From the NCBI GenBank assembly GCA_040880365.1, contig JBBDIO010000157.1:1-26674 (forward strand): a stretch of 26,674 nucleotides of DNA. Direction: 5' to 3'. The notes under the pieces are model-generated. The model did no database searches. It was not told the origin of the DNA and worked only from the letters and a program-made list of their open reading frames with translations. Shown here one piece after another: positions 1 to 10,133 of the stretch; position 1 is the stretch's first letter, and each line of letters opens with the position of its first letter. This DNA is from JBBDIO01 sp040880365 (GTDB lineage Bacteria; Chloroflexota; Anaerolineae; Caldilineales; Caldilineaceae). Made by a program: the position numbers and the translations under genes.

Positions 1-1261
1 CATCCAGCCAGTTTTGTACCAGGCCAAAGGGCACCAGGATGCCCAGTTTCTGCACGGCAACGGAGACCACTGCCAACAGCCCGGCACCGATCAGGGCCGG
101 GCGATTGCGCATGGCGGCCAATGCCACAAGTGCAGCGCCGGTATACAGGCTCATGAACGGGAGAATCGGCACCAGAAAGCGGGGGCCCCAGCTATAGCCG
201 CCGTGCCACATATACCACTTGCCATAGAGCAATACATAGCTGACGATGAGAGCCAGGCCAAAGAGCGCAACGGCGCGTTGGCGTCGCCAGAGCAAAACGC
301 CACCCCAGAGGCCCAGGAGCAGAATCGGGCTATACCAGAAAAGCCCGCGCGCCGGACCGGCCAGCAACCCCGAAATGCCAAACCACCAGACGGCGCTGAA
401 ACGTTCGGTTTCCACATAGCCGCTATCCCAGATGCTGCCATAGCGCGCCCCGTTCCAATAGAGAGAGAGCAATCCGGCTATAATCACAGGCACACCGAAA
501 CTGATAAGCGGGCGCCAGGCATCGTGTAGCAGCCAACGCGCCCATTGTCCCACTGTGGGCGCGGCAGGGCGAATCTCCGCAGCCCACCGGATGGCAGCCA
601 GCAGCCCTATGGTGTAGATGGGCAGGGTGATGAGATTGACGACGCGGGCCAGATAGGCAATCGACCAGGCGATACCGGCTGCGAAGAGATAGCGCTTGCG
701 TCCGGTTTGGGCGTGGGCCAGTAGACCATAGGCGGCGGCAAAGAGACCCCACATGCAGACGGGGTCGCTGAAAAATGTCTGGGTGTAGGGCAGCGCGAGG
801 GTGGCTGTGCCAAAGGCGAGCGCAGTGAGCGCGGCGACCGGATAGGACCAGGTCATGCGCCGTCCGGTGAGATAGATCAGCGCACCGGTCCACGCGGTCA
901 GAATAGGATTGAGCAGCAGCGCGGCCTGTACAAGTCCGATTCCGGGCCAGAGTTTTGCCAACCAGACCAGCGGCAGGGCGAGCAGGGTCATGCCCAGGCC
1001 CTTGCGGCTGTAGAGATCGCCGTCGGGGCCAATATTGCCTTGCTGCGCGCCCATCCAAAGCAGTTGATTGCTGTCGATTTCGCCGCGGCGCACCATGCTT
1101 TCCGCAGTGGTAAACATGGCGAGACCATCACTGCTTTGGATGGTGCCGGTATAGGCAAACAGATAGATGACGAATAGCACAGCAGCCAGACACCAGGCAA
1201 CGGCGCGGTCATAGGCCGTGGCGTGCGGTGTACGGCTGTCGGTTTCCAACCAATTGTTCAT
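1..1261 (-). CDS. Polytopic membrane glycosyltransferase (GT39/PMT-like), C-terminus beyond the left edge
   Basis: The minus-strand frame is open from 1261 to the left edge (420 codons, no stop), so the 3' end is missing. The start ATG overlaps the stop of the upstream gene as ATGA (1258-1261), which fixes it and implies translational coupling. The protein opens MNNWLETDS, then has a hydrophobic helix (about residues 21-38), a soluble loop, and many further membrane spans. The segments LPYTQTFFSDP and GPARGLFWYSP are typical of bacterial phospholipid carrier-dependent glycosyltransferases of the GT39/ArnT-like superfamily, which move a sugar from a polyprenyl-phosphate donor to an acceptor on the outer face of the membrane. 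It is the last visible gene of the DegT-argG-GNAT-flippase-GT-GT run. Donor and acceptor cannot be read from the sequence. Confidence 0.8.
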   Translation of the reverse strand, partial: MNNWLETDSRTPHATAYDRAVAWCLAAVLFVIYLFAYTGTIQSSDGLAMFTTAESMVRRGEIDSNQLLWMGAQQGNIGPDGDLYSRKGLGMTLLALPLVWLAKLWPGIGLVQAALLLNPILTAWTGALIYLTGRRMTWSYPVAALTALAFGTATLALPYTQTFFSDPVCMWGLFAAAYGLLAHAQTGRKRYLFAAGIAWSIAYLARVVNLITLPIYTIGLLAAIRWAAEIRPAAPTVGQWARWLLHDAWRPLISFGVPVIIAGLLSLYWNGARYGSIWDSGYVETERFSAVWWFGISGLLAGPARGLFWYSPILLLGLWGGVLLWRRQRAVALFGLALIVSYVLLYGKWYMWHGGYSWGPRFLVPILPFMSLYTGAALVALAAMRNRPALIGAGLLAVVSVAVQKLGILVPFGLVQNWLD

Positions 1262-3618
1262 GGGTTCAATACAATCTCAATATAGTCACGCACGGTTCCA
1301 TCGGGCAGTTCAAACTCAACGCGACCTGTTTCGTCGTACAAGCCCACATGCAGGCGCGTGGGCGGCTGGTCAAAAGATCCCAGGCGATAGGGATCGCGGA
1401 TGATTGCGTTCGGTGTCCAGTGGGTGGTGGGGGCCAGCCCTTCGACGGGCAGATTGTCCTGCTGGCCTGCCAATGCGCCCGTGTCATCCAGCGCATGGAC
1501 AAATACGGTATAGCTGGCAGCGAGGGCAGACTGCGCCTGCCAGTATAACACGACGCGCAATTCGCCGGTGGAGCCATCGACCTGCCAGGCCGCGTCGCGC
1601 AGATGAATGGCCGCGGGTGATTGCGTATCCGCTCCGGTCCCCGCGTCCGATTCTGCCCCTGGTACTGTGGCATGGGCCAGCGGCGTGCGGTCCCGAAAAT
1701 CGACCACATGGCGCAGCGTACAGGGGTCTTCGGCATATTCGCCCAGCATATAGACGTCGGGATGGGCCACAAAAGTTTCCCAGACCTGGGCCGGGCTGGA
1801 GCCTGGGAAGTCGAGATCGGCGCGCGCTACCCACCAAAACTCTGGCGCGGTATCAGGGTGGCGTGCCGCGCGCTGCTGGTCGAGGCGCGCCAGCGCGGTT
1901 TCGAGATAGCGATCCTGGGTGTCGTAGCCGTCGATGATGATGAATTCATAATCTCGATAGACGAATGGGTTCATGGCGTGCCAGAGCGCCGGCTGTTGGG
2001 TGACAAGGGTTGTGCCGGGCCAGTCGGCTGTAGCCTGTAACCGATCCACTGTCGGCTTGCAGGCATAATTTGCAGTTTGGTTGCGGACATAGCGGTCGAT
2101 GAGGCGCGGCGTGCCCAGCGTGCCCGCTACGATGGCAACTAGCATGATACTCCAGACGGCCGGGGCCAGGGTGCGTCCGATGGCTGCGTAGATGCGCGCG
2201 TTGCGCCCAGTTTGGCTACCGGGAACGCGGCCACGTTGCAAATCTGCCGGTGGCAGGATCTGATAGACCAGCTCCAGGCAGAGCAGGATCAGCAGGCCGG
2301 TGCGCAGGAACACGGTTCCTATGAGTAGATATTGGGACGGCACCATCAGCAGGTAGATCGTGGATTCGGCCAGATTGGTGAGCATGAGCACGCAGGCGGC
2401 CAGAATCCAGCGCGGTTGGGGGAGCAGCAACACAATGAAAACCAGAATCCACACCACGAACTGGGGACTCCAGCCCTTGCTATAGAGAAAGAGCAGCGTC
2501 ACGCTCAACCCCGTGAAGGCGATGGGTGTGCGGATGCGCTGCCAGTTGTAGGGGCGGGTATAGAGAAAGAGGTAGAGCGCGAGAAAGCCCAGGCTGATCC
2601 AGGTCCAGGGCAGGCGTGTGGACGCAGGCGGGCCGCTGAGTCCTTCGAGGTTGCGCATGGAAATGGGCACCAGGCCCCAGCCATAGTAGCCATCGAGTAT
2701 GGCCCAGATGCTCTGCCAGGGCGGGCGCAGGGGCTGGATCTGGAAGCTGACAAAGGCCAGATCCAGGTTGTAGCCGACCAGCGGATAGCCCAGGCCAATC
2801 ACGACTGCGAAAAAGAGGAGGGTATAGACAAGGGGGCGACCCAGATTGCCGGGCGCATTGGGTATAAACCAGGCATGGCGCGCGGCGTGCAGGCTCAACT
2901 TTGCGCCCAGCCAGCGAATCGCCACAGGCAGCAGTAGGATCGGCGTAAGTTTGGTGAGAAAGCCCAGTCCAGCGGCCAGTGCGCTCAACCACCACCACGG
3001 ACCTTTGGCAAGCAACAGACAGAGGCCCAACAGCAGGAAAAAGGTGGGCATGGCTTCGAACCAGCCCGCCATCGTATAGACTGGCGAGAACAGAAAGCCA
3101 TAGAGGACGGCCGGCCAAAGGCCCGCGGGCATTTGCGCGGCAAAGCCCGCGGGCGCAGACGCGATATTGGTTTCCGGTACGGTGTGTGTATGGTGGACGC
3201 CATCGTCGTGGGCCAGTCGCCGGCCCAGCCAATAGAGGCAGATAAAATTCCCACATTCAAATGCCACCATGAACGCGCCAAAATAGAGATGGAAGATGAG
3301 GCGCGGCTCCACCCACTGGGGCACGCGGCTGGACCATTCGAAAATGGTGAGCATGAAGGCGGGAAAGAGGGGCGGATAGACTGTCCACAGATTTTCGAAC
3401 GCGTGATAGCCCATCGGCACCAGCGCGCCCCACTCGTAGTAGAAATCGTAGTCCGAGTGATCGACGATAAAACCGCCCGGACGGAAGAGAAAAATGGTGA
3501 GCACGCGGAAAGTGGCAAAGAGCGCGAGCAATAGGAGAAAGGGCTGATGTTCGCCCGTCAAAACGCCTGTCCAATAGGCGCGCAGACGTGACCATTGCCT
3601 GTTTATGGGCTGAATCAT
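1258..3618 (-). CDS. Large membrane glycosyltransferase (GT39/GT87-like) with C-terminal extracytoplasmic beta domain
   Basis: A 786-residue polytopic membrane protein. After a short cytoplasmic tail and a first helix (about 28-46), the first outer loop carries an acidic cluster (VDHSDYDFYYEWG, about 52-64) in the place where GT-C transferases hold their catalytic acid. A YPPLFP loop follows, then roughly ten hydrophobic helices to about residue 520. The rest is soluble and should lie outside; residues 670-786 form a beta-rich domain (VLYWQAQ, YTVFVHALDD, VGLYDETG). The same domain type ends the 693-residue transferase at 10133-12214. The family role is transfer of a polyprenyl-phosphate sugar to an external acceptor. 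Start and stop both overlap neighbours as ATGA (3615-3618 and 1258-1261), so it is cotranslated with the flippase-like gene and the next transferase. The assignment to GT39 rather than GT87 is uncertain. Confidence 0.82.
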   Translation of the reverse strand: MIQPINRQWSRLRAYWTGVLTGEHQPFLLLLALFATFRVLTIFLFRPGGFIVDHSDYDFYYEWGALVPMGYHAFENLWTVYPPLFPAFMLTIFEWSSRVPQWVEPRLIFHLYFGAFMVAFECGNFICLYWLGRRLAHDDGVHHTHTVPETNIASAPAGFAAQMPAGLWPAVLYGFLFSPVYTMAGWFEAMPTFFLLLGLCLLLAKGPWWWLSALAAGLGFLTKLTPILLLPVAIRWLGAKLSLHAARHAWFIPNAPGNLGRPLVYTLLFFAVVIGLGYPLVGYNLDLAFVSFQIQPLRPPWQSIWAILDGYYGWGLVPISMRNLEGLSGPPASTRLPWTWISLGFLALYLFLYTRPYNWQRIRTPIAFTGLSVTLLFLYSKGWSPQFVVWILVFIVLLLPQPRWILAACVLMLTNLAESTIYLLMVPSQYLLIGTVFLRTGLLILLCLELVYQILPPADLQRGRVPGSQTGRNARIYAAIGRTLAPAVWSIMLVAIVAGTLGTPRLIDRYVRNQTANYACKPTVDRLQATADWPGTTLVTQQPALWHAMNPFVYRDYEFIIIDGYDTQDRYLETALARLDQQRAARHPDTAPEFWWVARADLDFPGSSPAQVWETFVAHPDVYMLGEYAEDPCTLRHVVDFRDRTPLAHATVPGAESDAGTGADTQSPAAIHLRDAAWQVDGSTGELRVVLYWQAQSALAASYTVFVHALDDTGALAGQQDNLPVEGLAPTTHWTPNAIIRDPYRLGSFDQPPTRLHVGLYDETGRVEFELPDGTVRDYIEIVLNP

Positions 3619-4721
3619 GGCAAATCGGCCTTATCGACGGGTTGGGTCGCGGCGGCGGGTGGGCGGCGTCCGACCAAATCGGAGGCCGCGGCGCGGGAAC
3701 GGGCAATCAGCGGCAAAAAGCGATGGAGACCGGCGGCGACGGTGATCAAACCGCTGACCGGTAGAAAGAGCCAATAGCTGATGCCGCGCGAGAGAAGAAT
3801 GATGGACGGCGCCAGGGCTGCGTTTTCGCCCACCAGAATCAGCAGGGCGGCATAGGCGGCTTCGATCTGGCCCATTGCGCCGGGGGTGACCGGCGCGGCC
3901 GCGGCCAACGCGCTGGTCAACCCCACAAACTCGGCTTCTTGAAATGTGGAATTGCCGGTGAGCGCCTGCACCGACGCCCAGAGGATTGCCGCATCGCACA
4001 GCCATACCAGCAGACTCATCACCAGAATCCCCAGCAGACGGCCCGGACGCGCCGCGACCGCACGCAGGGCAACGATAGTCTGCTCGACCAGTTCGGTGAT
4101 TTTGCTATCCTGGAGGCGCGCCCAGCGCGCGGTGATGCGCTGCATGACGCGCGGCGCGATGAGCACGCCGCAGACAACCATGATCAGCAGAAAGGCAATG
4201 ACGCCATAGGCCAGGCCCAGCCAGGGCGGCAGCGCGACATCGACCAGGAGCAGTGAAAAGAAGCCGCTGAGCGCCAGAATCGCTAGCAGATCCAACGCGC
4301 GCTCGGCCACCAGCGCCCCGACTCCCGCGCCGACGCGCACGGGATCATCCTGGCGGTCGCCGTAGCGCAACATGGCGACGCGCAGCAGATCCCCGGCGCG
4401 TGCCGGGGCAATGGAATTGAAAAACCAGCCGCTGATAACCAGGCTGGTGGCATAGGTGGGCGTGATCTGTGCGCCCCCGGCGCGCAGAATCCATTGCCAG
4501 CGCAGGCCGCGAAAGCCAAACCCTACGTAGTGAAAAACAAAGGCCGCGGCGATCCAACCGGGATGGGCGCGCTGGATCTGGGTGAGTACGTGGGTGCCAC
4601 CTCCCCACCAGACCAGCGCGGCAAAGACCACGCCGCCCACGACTAATAGCAGCGCCGCGCGTTTGAACAGACTGCCGCGCGCCAGGGGACTTTCTGGCGT
4701 AGAATCTGGGGGCACACTCAT
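3615..4721 (-). CDS. Flippase-like membrane protein, UPF0104 / lysylphosphatidylglycerol synthase TM family (AglD-like)
   Basis: A 368-residue protein with about eight hydrophobic segments. The hallmark of the family is present: FNSIAPARAGDLLRVAML (about 101-118), followed by VGALVAERALDLLAI (134-148) and, near the C-terminus, PVTPGAMGQIEAAYAALL. These resemble the membrane part of MprF and the archaeal AglD group, linked to flipping or handling lipid-linked substrates during envelope glycosylation. The cytoplasmic lysyl-transferase domain of MprF is absent, so it is a stand-alone membrane domain. ATGA overlaps with the GNAT gene (4718-4721) and with the downstream glycosyltransferase (3615-3618) suggest stoichiometric production. 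Inference: it helps present a polyprenyl-linked sugar to the GT39-like enzymes beside it. Flippase activity itself is not proven by sequence. Confidence 0.85.
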   Translation of the reverse strand: MSVPPDSTPESPLARGSLFKRAALLLVVGGVVFAALVWWGGGTHVLTQIQRAHPGWIAAAFVFHYVGFGFRGLRWQWILRAGGAQITPTYATSLVISGWFFNSIAPARAGDLLRVAMLRYGDRQDDPVRVGAGVGALVAERALDLLAILALSGFFSLLLVDVALPPWLGLAYGVIAFLLIMVVCGVLIAPRVMQRITARWARLQDSKITELVEQTIVALRAVAARPGRLLGILVMSLLVWLCDAAILWASVQALTGNSTFQEAEFVGLTSALAAAAPVTPGAMGQIEAAYAALLILVGENAALAPSIILLSRGISYWLFLPVSGLITVAAGLHRFLPLIARSRAAASDLVGRRPPAAATQPVDKADLP

Positions 4722-5584
4722 GCGATTGCTTTTCGATAGAGGGTCATGGGGCGACCATAGAGCCGAAATTCTTGCTGGAGCTGGAAACCGTGATCTGCAT
4801 AGAAGCGGCGCGCCCCTGCGTTCCGGGCATCCACCGTCACCTGGATCGACGTGGCCTGCTGCGCGCGGCTGGCTGCCTCAAACGCGTGGATGAGTTGGCC
4901 GCCAATGCCCTGGCTGCGCTGGCCCGGATCGACCATGATGGACAGGAGTTCGATGGTTTTAGCGGCTGTTTCTGCCGCTGCTGCGCGTGGCGGCACGGGC
5001 GACGGGTGGCTGCTGCGCAGGGGATAGAGCAGGGTCGCGAACAGGTGCCGGATGAGCGCAGGCTTGCGCAACAGGCGGCGCGTCAACCCGCGTAACAGGC
5101 GCAGACCGCGTCGCCCACCCTCGCCCGTCAAGGCTTTGACGAATACCCCGCCGATTCCCGGTGCGCCGCTGATAAAACCGCACACTGCCCGCGTTTGCCC
5201 CGTGTTGTCGGGTGTGTCGCCGGGTGTGTCGTCGCAATCGGCATGGGGCATGAGCGCCACAAATCCGAAACCGGCTTCGGGCAAAGCACGATAGATGATT
5301 TCCAGAATCTCCGGTCCCAGCTGGGTCAGGAATGTGCCGGGTTGGCCTGCGATGTGCAGGCGCGCGGCGATCCGGGCGTGTTCCGCGTTCAGGGGCGCGA
5401 GCACATAATTCACGGGCATCTGTTCCGGGATCGCCGCAGGGTATGATATGTGGTTCGCCAGGTCGGCACCAAGTTCCGCGGTGTGTCCGGCAGATTTATA
5501 GGCCGTGTGACCGGCAGCAGCGTGGGTGTCGGGTTCGGGGTTGTGCGCGCCCACGCTGTTGCCGGGGTTGGGCATGTGCGCCAT
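4718..5584 (-). CDS. GNAT-family N-acetyltransferase with low-complexity N-terminal extension
   Basis: The C-terminal half holds a GNAT fold. The acetyl-CoA pyrophosphate-binding motif A is IMVDPGQRSQGIGGQLI (about residues 216-232, with the Q/R-x-x-G-x-G signature QRSQGIG), followed by NAGARRFYADHGF (motif B). The conserved core appears to begin near MPVNYVLAPL (M56, coordinate 5419). The first 55 residues are Ala/Gly/His-rich with an AGHTA repeat and may not be translated, because no clear Shine-Dalgarno precedes 5584. A second odd insert, DDTPGDTPDNTG, comes from a 12-bp tandem repeat. The gene follows argG by 3 bases and overlaps the flippase-like gene by ATGA. With the DegT aminotransferase in the same run, acylation of an amino sugar is a fair inference, but GNAT substrates cannot be read from sequence. 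Confidence 0.8.
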   Translation of the reverse strand: MAHMPNPGNSVGAHNPEPDTHAAAGHTAYKSAGHTAELGADLANHISYPAAIPEQMPVNYVLAPLNAEHARIAARLHIAGQPGTFLTQLGPEILEIIYRALPEAGFGFVALMPHADCDDTPGDTPDNTGQTRAVCGFISGAPGIGGVFVKALTGEGGRRGLRLLRGLTRRLLRKPALIRHLFATLLYPLRSSHPSPVPPRAAAAETAAKTIELLSIMVDPGQRSQGIGGQLIHAFEAASRAQQATSIQVTVDARNAGARRFYADHGFQLQQEFRLYGRPMTLYRKAIA

Positions 5585-5587
5585 AGG

Positions 5588-6898
<1,311 letters not shown>

Positions 6899-6904
6899 GC
6901 GTCT

Positions 6905-6910
6905 CTCCTC
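6905..6910 (-). promoter_or_regulatory. Ribosome binding site deciding the argG start
   Basis: GAGGAG on the minus strand, 6 bases before the ATG at 6898. It places translation start inside the longest open frame, removing 17 residues of the ATG-6949 alternative. Confidence 0.8.
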
Positions 6911-6997
6911 GTAAGGGTTGCTAAATTCCTGATTTTTTTCGTACTGCAATTTTATCCAGGTACACTCAACGGTTCACCCGCGCGCGCTGCCGACGTG

Positions 6998-8233
6998 CTA
7001 GCGGGGACACACGGCGCGGATCACCTCTGCCACATATTCCAGCTCGGACAGGTTGAGGGATGAGGCCGAAGGCAGATAGAGGCCATCCCGGCAAAGTTGT
7101 TCGGCGACCGGATAGCGTTCGCCATAGAACTGTTGCCAATAGACGGGCTGGCAGTGCATGGGAATAAAAAAGGTGCGCGTTTCGATGCCGTGTTCGGCCA
7201 ACGCCGTGCGCAATTCGTCGCGCGAAAGCCCATATTCTGCCCGATCTACCAGAATGCCGAACATCCAGTAGACATTTTTGGCCCATTCTGCCTGGGCGGG
7301 GGGACGGATGCCCGGAATGCCGTGCAGGCGGCAGATGTATTCGCGGGCGTTGTTGCGGCGCGATTCTACAAATGTGTCCAGCTGTTCGACCTGGGCCAGG
7401 CCCACCGCGGCTTGCAGGTTGGTCATGCGATAGTTGAAGCCGATGTGTTTGTGCCAAAAGTGGCGTTCGGTGCTGAAGGCGTGGTCGCGCAGGTTCCAGG
7501 CCAGGCGCGCCAGTTCCCGGTTGTCGGTGGTGATCATACCGCCTTCGCCGGTGGTGATGATTTTGTTGCCATAGAAGCTGAAGCCCGCGGCATCGCCCAG
7601 GCCGCCACAGCGTCGCCCCTTGTATTCTGCGCCGTGGGCCTCGGCTGCGTCTTCGATGACGGTGATACCGTGCTGGCGCGCCAGTTCCATGAGCGGGTCC
7701 ATATCCACCGGATGGCCGTAGATGTGAACCGGGATGATGGCTTTGGTACGCGGTGTAATTTTGGCGGCGACCTGTTCCACGTCCATCTGCCAGTATTCGG
7801 GTTCGCTATCGACCAGCACAGGGGTCGCGCCGCAATAGGTCACGGCGTTGATGGTGGCAATCATGGTAAAGGTGGGCAGAATCACCTCGTCGCCCGGTTC
7901 CAGGCCCAGCGTCGCCAACGCCAGATGCATGGCGACCGTGCCGTTGGCGCAGGCTATGCCATAGCGGGTGCCGCACGCCGCGGCAAATTGGGCTTCGAAC
8001 TCGCGGATAAAACTGCCGGCAGAGGAGATCCAGTTGGTCTCTACGGCCTGTTGCACGTATTTCATCTCGTTGCCGGTGAGCGCCGGTTCGCAGACCGGAA
8101 TGACGGCGCGCCGCGTCTCGGATTCAAAATCGGGAATCGACCGATATTGGATTTTGACTTCGGGATCGGGGGCAGGGATGATTTCTGCCAATTCGCCCAT
8201 GTCCTCTAGCGCAAGCTCAACCGGTTTCAACAT
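6998..8233 (-). CDS. DegT/DnrJ/EryC1/StrS-family PLP-dependent sugar aminotransferase (GDP-perosamine synthase/PseC-like)
   Basis: Aminotransferase of the family that converts a nucleotide-linked keto-sugar to the amino-sugar using glutamate and PLP. Seen in the 411-residue product: CANGTVAMHLAL (95-106) for phosphate binding, EDAAEAHGA (194-202) with the PLP-ring Asp, the Schiff-base Lys224 in SFYGNKIITTGEGG, and NYRMTNLQAA (267-276). The FYGNKIITTGEGG form is the one seen in perosamine synthases and related 4-aminotransferases, but the exact sugar is not decided. The core begins near residue 43; the acidic first 40 residues are an extension and the true start could be internal. It leads the unit DegT-argG-GNAT-flippase-GT-GT, with a 99-base gap to argG. 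No nucleotide-sugar dehydratase is visible, so its keto-sugar substrate must be made elsewhere. Confidence 0.92.
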   Translation of the reverse strand: MLKPVELALEDMGELAEIIPAPDPEVKIQYRSIPDFESETRRAVIPVCEPALTGNEMKYVQQAVETNWISSAGSFIREFEAQFAAACGTRYGIACANGTVAMHLALATLGLEPGDEVILPTFTMIATINAVTYCGATPVLVDSEPEYWQMDVEQVAAKITPRTKAIIPVHIYGHPVDMDPLMELARQHGITVIEDAAEAHGAEYKGRRCGGLGDAAGFSFYGNKIITTGEGGMITTDNRELARLAWNLRDHAFSTERHFWHKHIGFNYRMTNLQAAVGLAQVEQLDTFVESRRNNAREYICRLHGIPGIRPPAQAEWAKNVYWMFGILVDRAEYGLSRDELRTALAEHGIETRTFFIPMHCQPVYWQQFYGERYPVAEQLCRDGLYLPSASSLNLSELEYVAEVIRAVCPR

Positions 8234-8438
8234 ACCCGTGTCAGGTTCCTATCTCCAAGCTACAGACCGCCCGCGGGTCGGCCCCTCTGCGTTGCCCAGT
8301 GTTGCTGCCAACGACTGTCCCAAATTTCTGCCCGAATATCTGCCCATGTTGCCGCAGTGGCGACGGGCGAAATCCTGTCCGCACATTCTAATTGAAAAGC
8401 ATTGTGCAAAAAAGAACAAGGAATCACCGATTTACTTT

Positions 8439-8457
8439 CTCTCTGATTGTAGCAGAG
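8439..8457 (-). promoter_or_regulatory. Possible extended -10 promoter inside an inverted repeat, before the DegT gene
   Basis: On the minus strand the 238-base gap between the GT2 gene and the DegT gene contains TGC-TACAAT (8446-8454), an extended -10 shape. It sits in the loop of the inverted repeat TCTCTG / CAGAGA (8440-8445 and 8453-8458). No good -35 is present and the 5' leader would be about 200 bases. The same hairpin could instead mark the end of the GT2 transcript, but it lacks a T-run. Confidence 0.3.
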
Positions 8458-8471
8458 AATGGGCAGTACGT

Positions 8472-9272
8472 TTAGCTTTGGCGTCGATGCAGACGCGCCT
8501 GACGCCAGCCCGCAGCCACATATTTGCGGCCCTTGACCAGATATTCCCACAGGGTGGCGCCGGTTTTGCTTTCACCACTGTGACGGGGTACGCAGACATA
8601 GGGCATTTCGGCGATGGAATAGCCGCGACGGATGGCTTGCCCCAGAAAGTCGATGCAATATTCACCGTAATCGCCGTGAAAGCGGATTTCCTGGAAAAGG
8701 GGGGTGCGCGCCGCGATAAAACCGCTGGTGAAGTCGCGCACAGGGCCGCCGATGAGCAGCCGCGCATAGAGATTGATGAGGCGGCTGAGGGTCACAGCCA
8801 TTGGCCCGTGGGCAACATCTGCCCCGCCGGGCGCCCAGCGCGAGCCGACGGCGATATCCACATTGTGGTCGACGAGCGTCGCGACCAGGCGCGGCACATC
8901 TGCGGGCGGCATAGAGAGATCGCAATCCATCCAGGTGACAATGTCGGCCCCAAAGCGGGTGATGGCGACGTCGATCCCGTGGCGAATGGCCGAGGTAAGC
9001 CCCTTTTCGGTGGTGCGCCGTTCGAGCCAGAGTACGGGCGGCGCGTCGGGGCTGTTGAGCCGCTGGGCCAGTTCGGTGACGACCTGTGAAGTTCCATCGG
9101 GCGAATCGTCGTCTACCACGATAACGACATGGGCGGTGGTGGCGTGGTGCAGAATGCCGTGAATTAGCGTCGCGATGTTGTCGCGCTCGTTGTAGGTGGG
9201 CAGAATGGTGCAGACGCGTAAATCTTCGAAGGCGGGCAGAGGGGGTGTGGATGGATGCGCAGATGGGTGCAT
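8472..9272 (-). CDS. Family 2 glycosyltransferase, dolichol/polyprenyl-phosphate hexose synthase type (DPM1-like)
   Basis: Transfers a hexose from a nucleotide sugar to a polyprenyl-phosphate carrier at the cytoplasmic face. Seen: N-terminal TILPTYNERDN (22-32), DDDSPDGT (54-61), the metal-binding WMDCDLSMPP (114-123), GSRW (143-146) and RDFTSGF (179-185), all in the order and spacing of the DPM1 group. At 266 residues it has only the catalytic domain, with no C-terminal membrane helices, unlike GtrB-type enzymes. It follows the methyltransferase gene by 6 bases and is the last gene of the operon that starts at 12214. GT39-like transferases use exactly this kind of donor, so this enzyme probably feeds the three membrane transferases of the locus. 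The sugar itself (mannose or glucose) cannot be told. Confidence 0.92.
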   Translation of the reverse strand: MHPSAHPSTPPLPAFEDLRVCTILPTYNERDNIATLIHGILHHATTAHVVIVVDDDSPDGTSQVVTELAQRLNSPDAPPVLWLERRTTEKGLTSAIRHGIDVAITRFGADIVTWMDCDLSMPPADVPRLVATLVDHNVDIAVGSRWAPGGADVAHGPMAVTLSRLINLYARLLIGGPVRDFTSGFIAARTPLFQEIRFHGDYGEYCIDFLGQAIRRGYSIAEMPYVCVPRHSGESKTGATLWEYLVKGRKYVAAGWRQARLHRRQS

Positions 9273-9278
9273 AGGAAT

Positions 9279-10133
9279 TTACTCAACCAGTTTTTTGTAT
9301 GGCAGACGGGTTGTCGCAGTGTTCGGTGCGACCCCCTTGGGTACAGACATGGGATCGCGGACAGGCTGCGCCGCGGGTTCGTGCACAGACTGCGCCTCGA
9401 TATAGAGACTCAGGCCAAAGGGCAGATTGACGCGCGACAGGGCGCGGGCTTCGGTCGCCAGGATTGCCGAAAAGAGGCGGCGTGCGGTGGCGCCACCTGT
9501 GGCGTTGCGTTCGTCCCCGATGGGCAGGCCCCAGCGTTGTAGCAGGCGCGGCAAAACTGCCAGCAGCCCCAGGCTTGCATTGGCATAAGTGATGCGCCGG
9601 ACCCGGAAACCGGCCTGCACAAAGGTCTGGCGCAATTCCCGGTGCGTGTAGCGGTGGCGCGTGTTGAAGGCCGCATCGTGGGGACCGGCCAGCCACGGGT
9701 GCGCGCTGACGCGGGCCAGAACAATTCCCTGCGGCTGAAGCACGCGCCGGATTTCGCATAGCGCGACAGGCGGCTGGACGCCAACCTGGTCCAACGCGTC
9801 GAGGCAGAGAATTGCCGCAAACGTGTGGGCGGCAAAGGGCAGCGCGGTCATATCTCCCTGATAAAGCCATGCGGTGGGGGCCGCGCGCCGGGCATAGGCC
9901 AGAGCCAGGGGATGAATATCGGTTCCCACACGCGGATGATCCGGGTATGTGTGAGCCAGTGCGGCCAATTGTCCACCCGCACCGCAACCCAGTTCCAGGA
10001 TTGGGCCGGGCGGGAACACGGTCGCGGCCAGCAGCGCATGGGTCACGGCGCGCATCCCGATACTCCAGCCGTGGGTGGCGTCGGTGGTGTAGAGATCGGG
10101 CAGGCGCGTCGCGCCGGGCTGTACATCGGCCAT
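9279..10133 (-). CDS. Class I SAM-dependent methyltransferase
   Basis: A 284-residue methyltransferase of the Methyltransf_11/25 type. Motif I is ILELGCGAGGQ (45-55), the acidic end of strand 2 is GTDIHP (70-75), motif II is GDMTALPF (93-100), and motif III is RRVLQPQGIVLARV (129-142). A C-terminal extension of about 110 residues has no recognised motif. The start ATG shares one base with the stop of the upstream glycosyltransferase (TAATG at 10131-10135), and the next gene follows 6 bases later, so all three are cotranslated. In this setting it may methylate a glycan, a lipid carrier or a small molecule; the acceptor is unknown. Confidence 0.87.
   Translation of the reverse strand: MADVQPGATRLPDLYTTDATHGWSIGMRAVTHALLAATVFPPGPILELGCGAGGQLAALAHTYPDHPRVGTDIHPLALAYARRAAPTAWLYQGDMTALPFAAHTFAAILCLDALDQVGVQPPVALCEIRRVLQPQGIVLARVSAHPWLAGPHDAAFNTRHRYTHRELRQTFVQAGFRVRRITYANASLGLLAVLPRLLQRWGLPIGDERNATGGATARRLFSAILATEARALSRVNLPFGLSLYIEAQSVHEPAAQPVRDPMSVPKGVAPNTATTRLPYKKLVE

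Noticed and set aside
7097..8209. Long plus-strand open frame (370 codons) antisense to the DegT gene
   Set aside because: It is a shadow of the aminotransferase gene: high GC content keeps the opposite frame open, it has no ribosome binding site and its residues resemble no family, while the minus strand codes a textbook enzyme.
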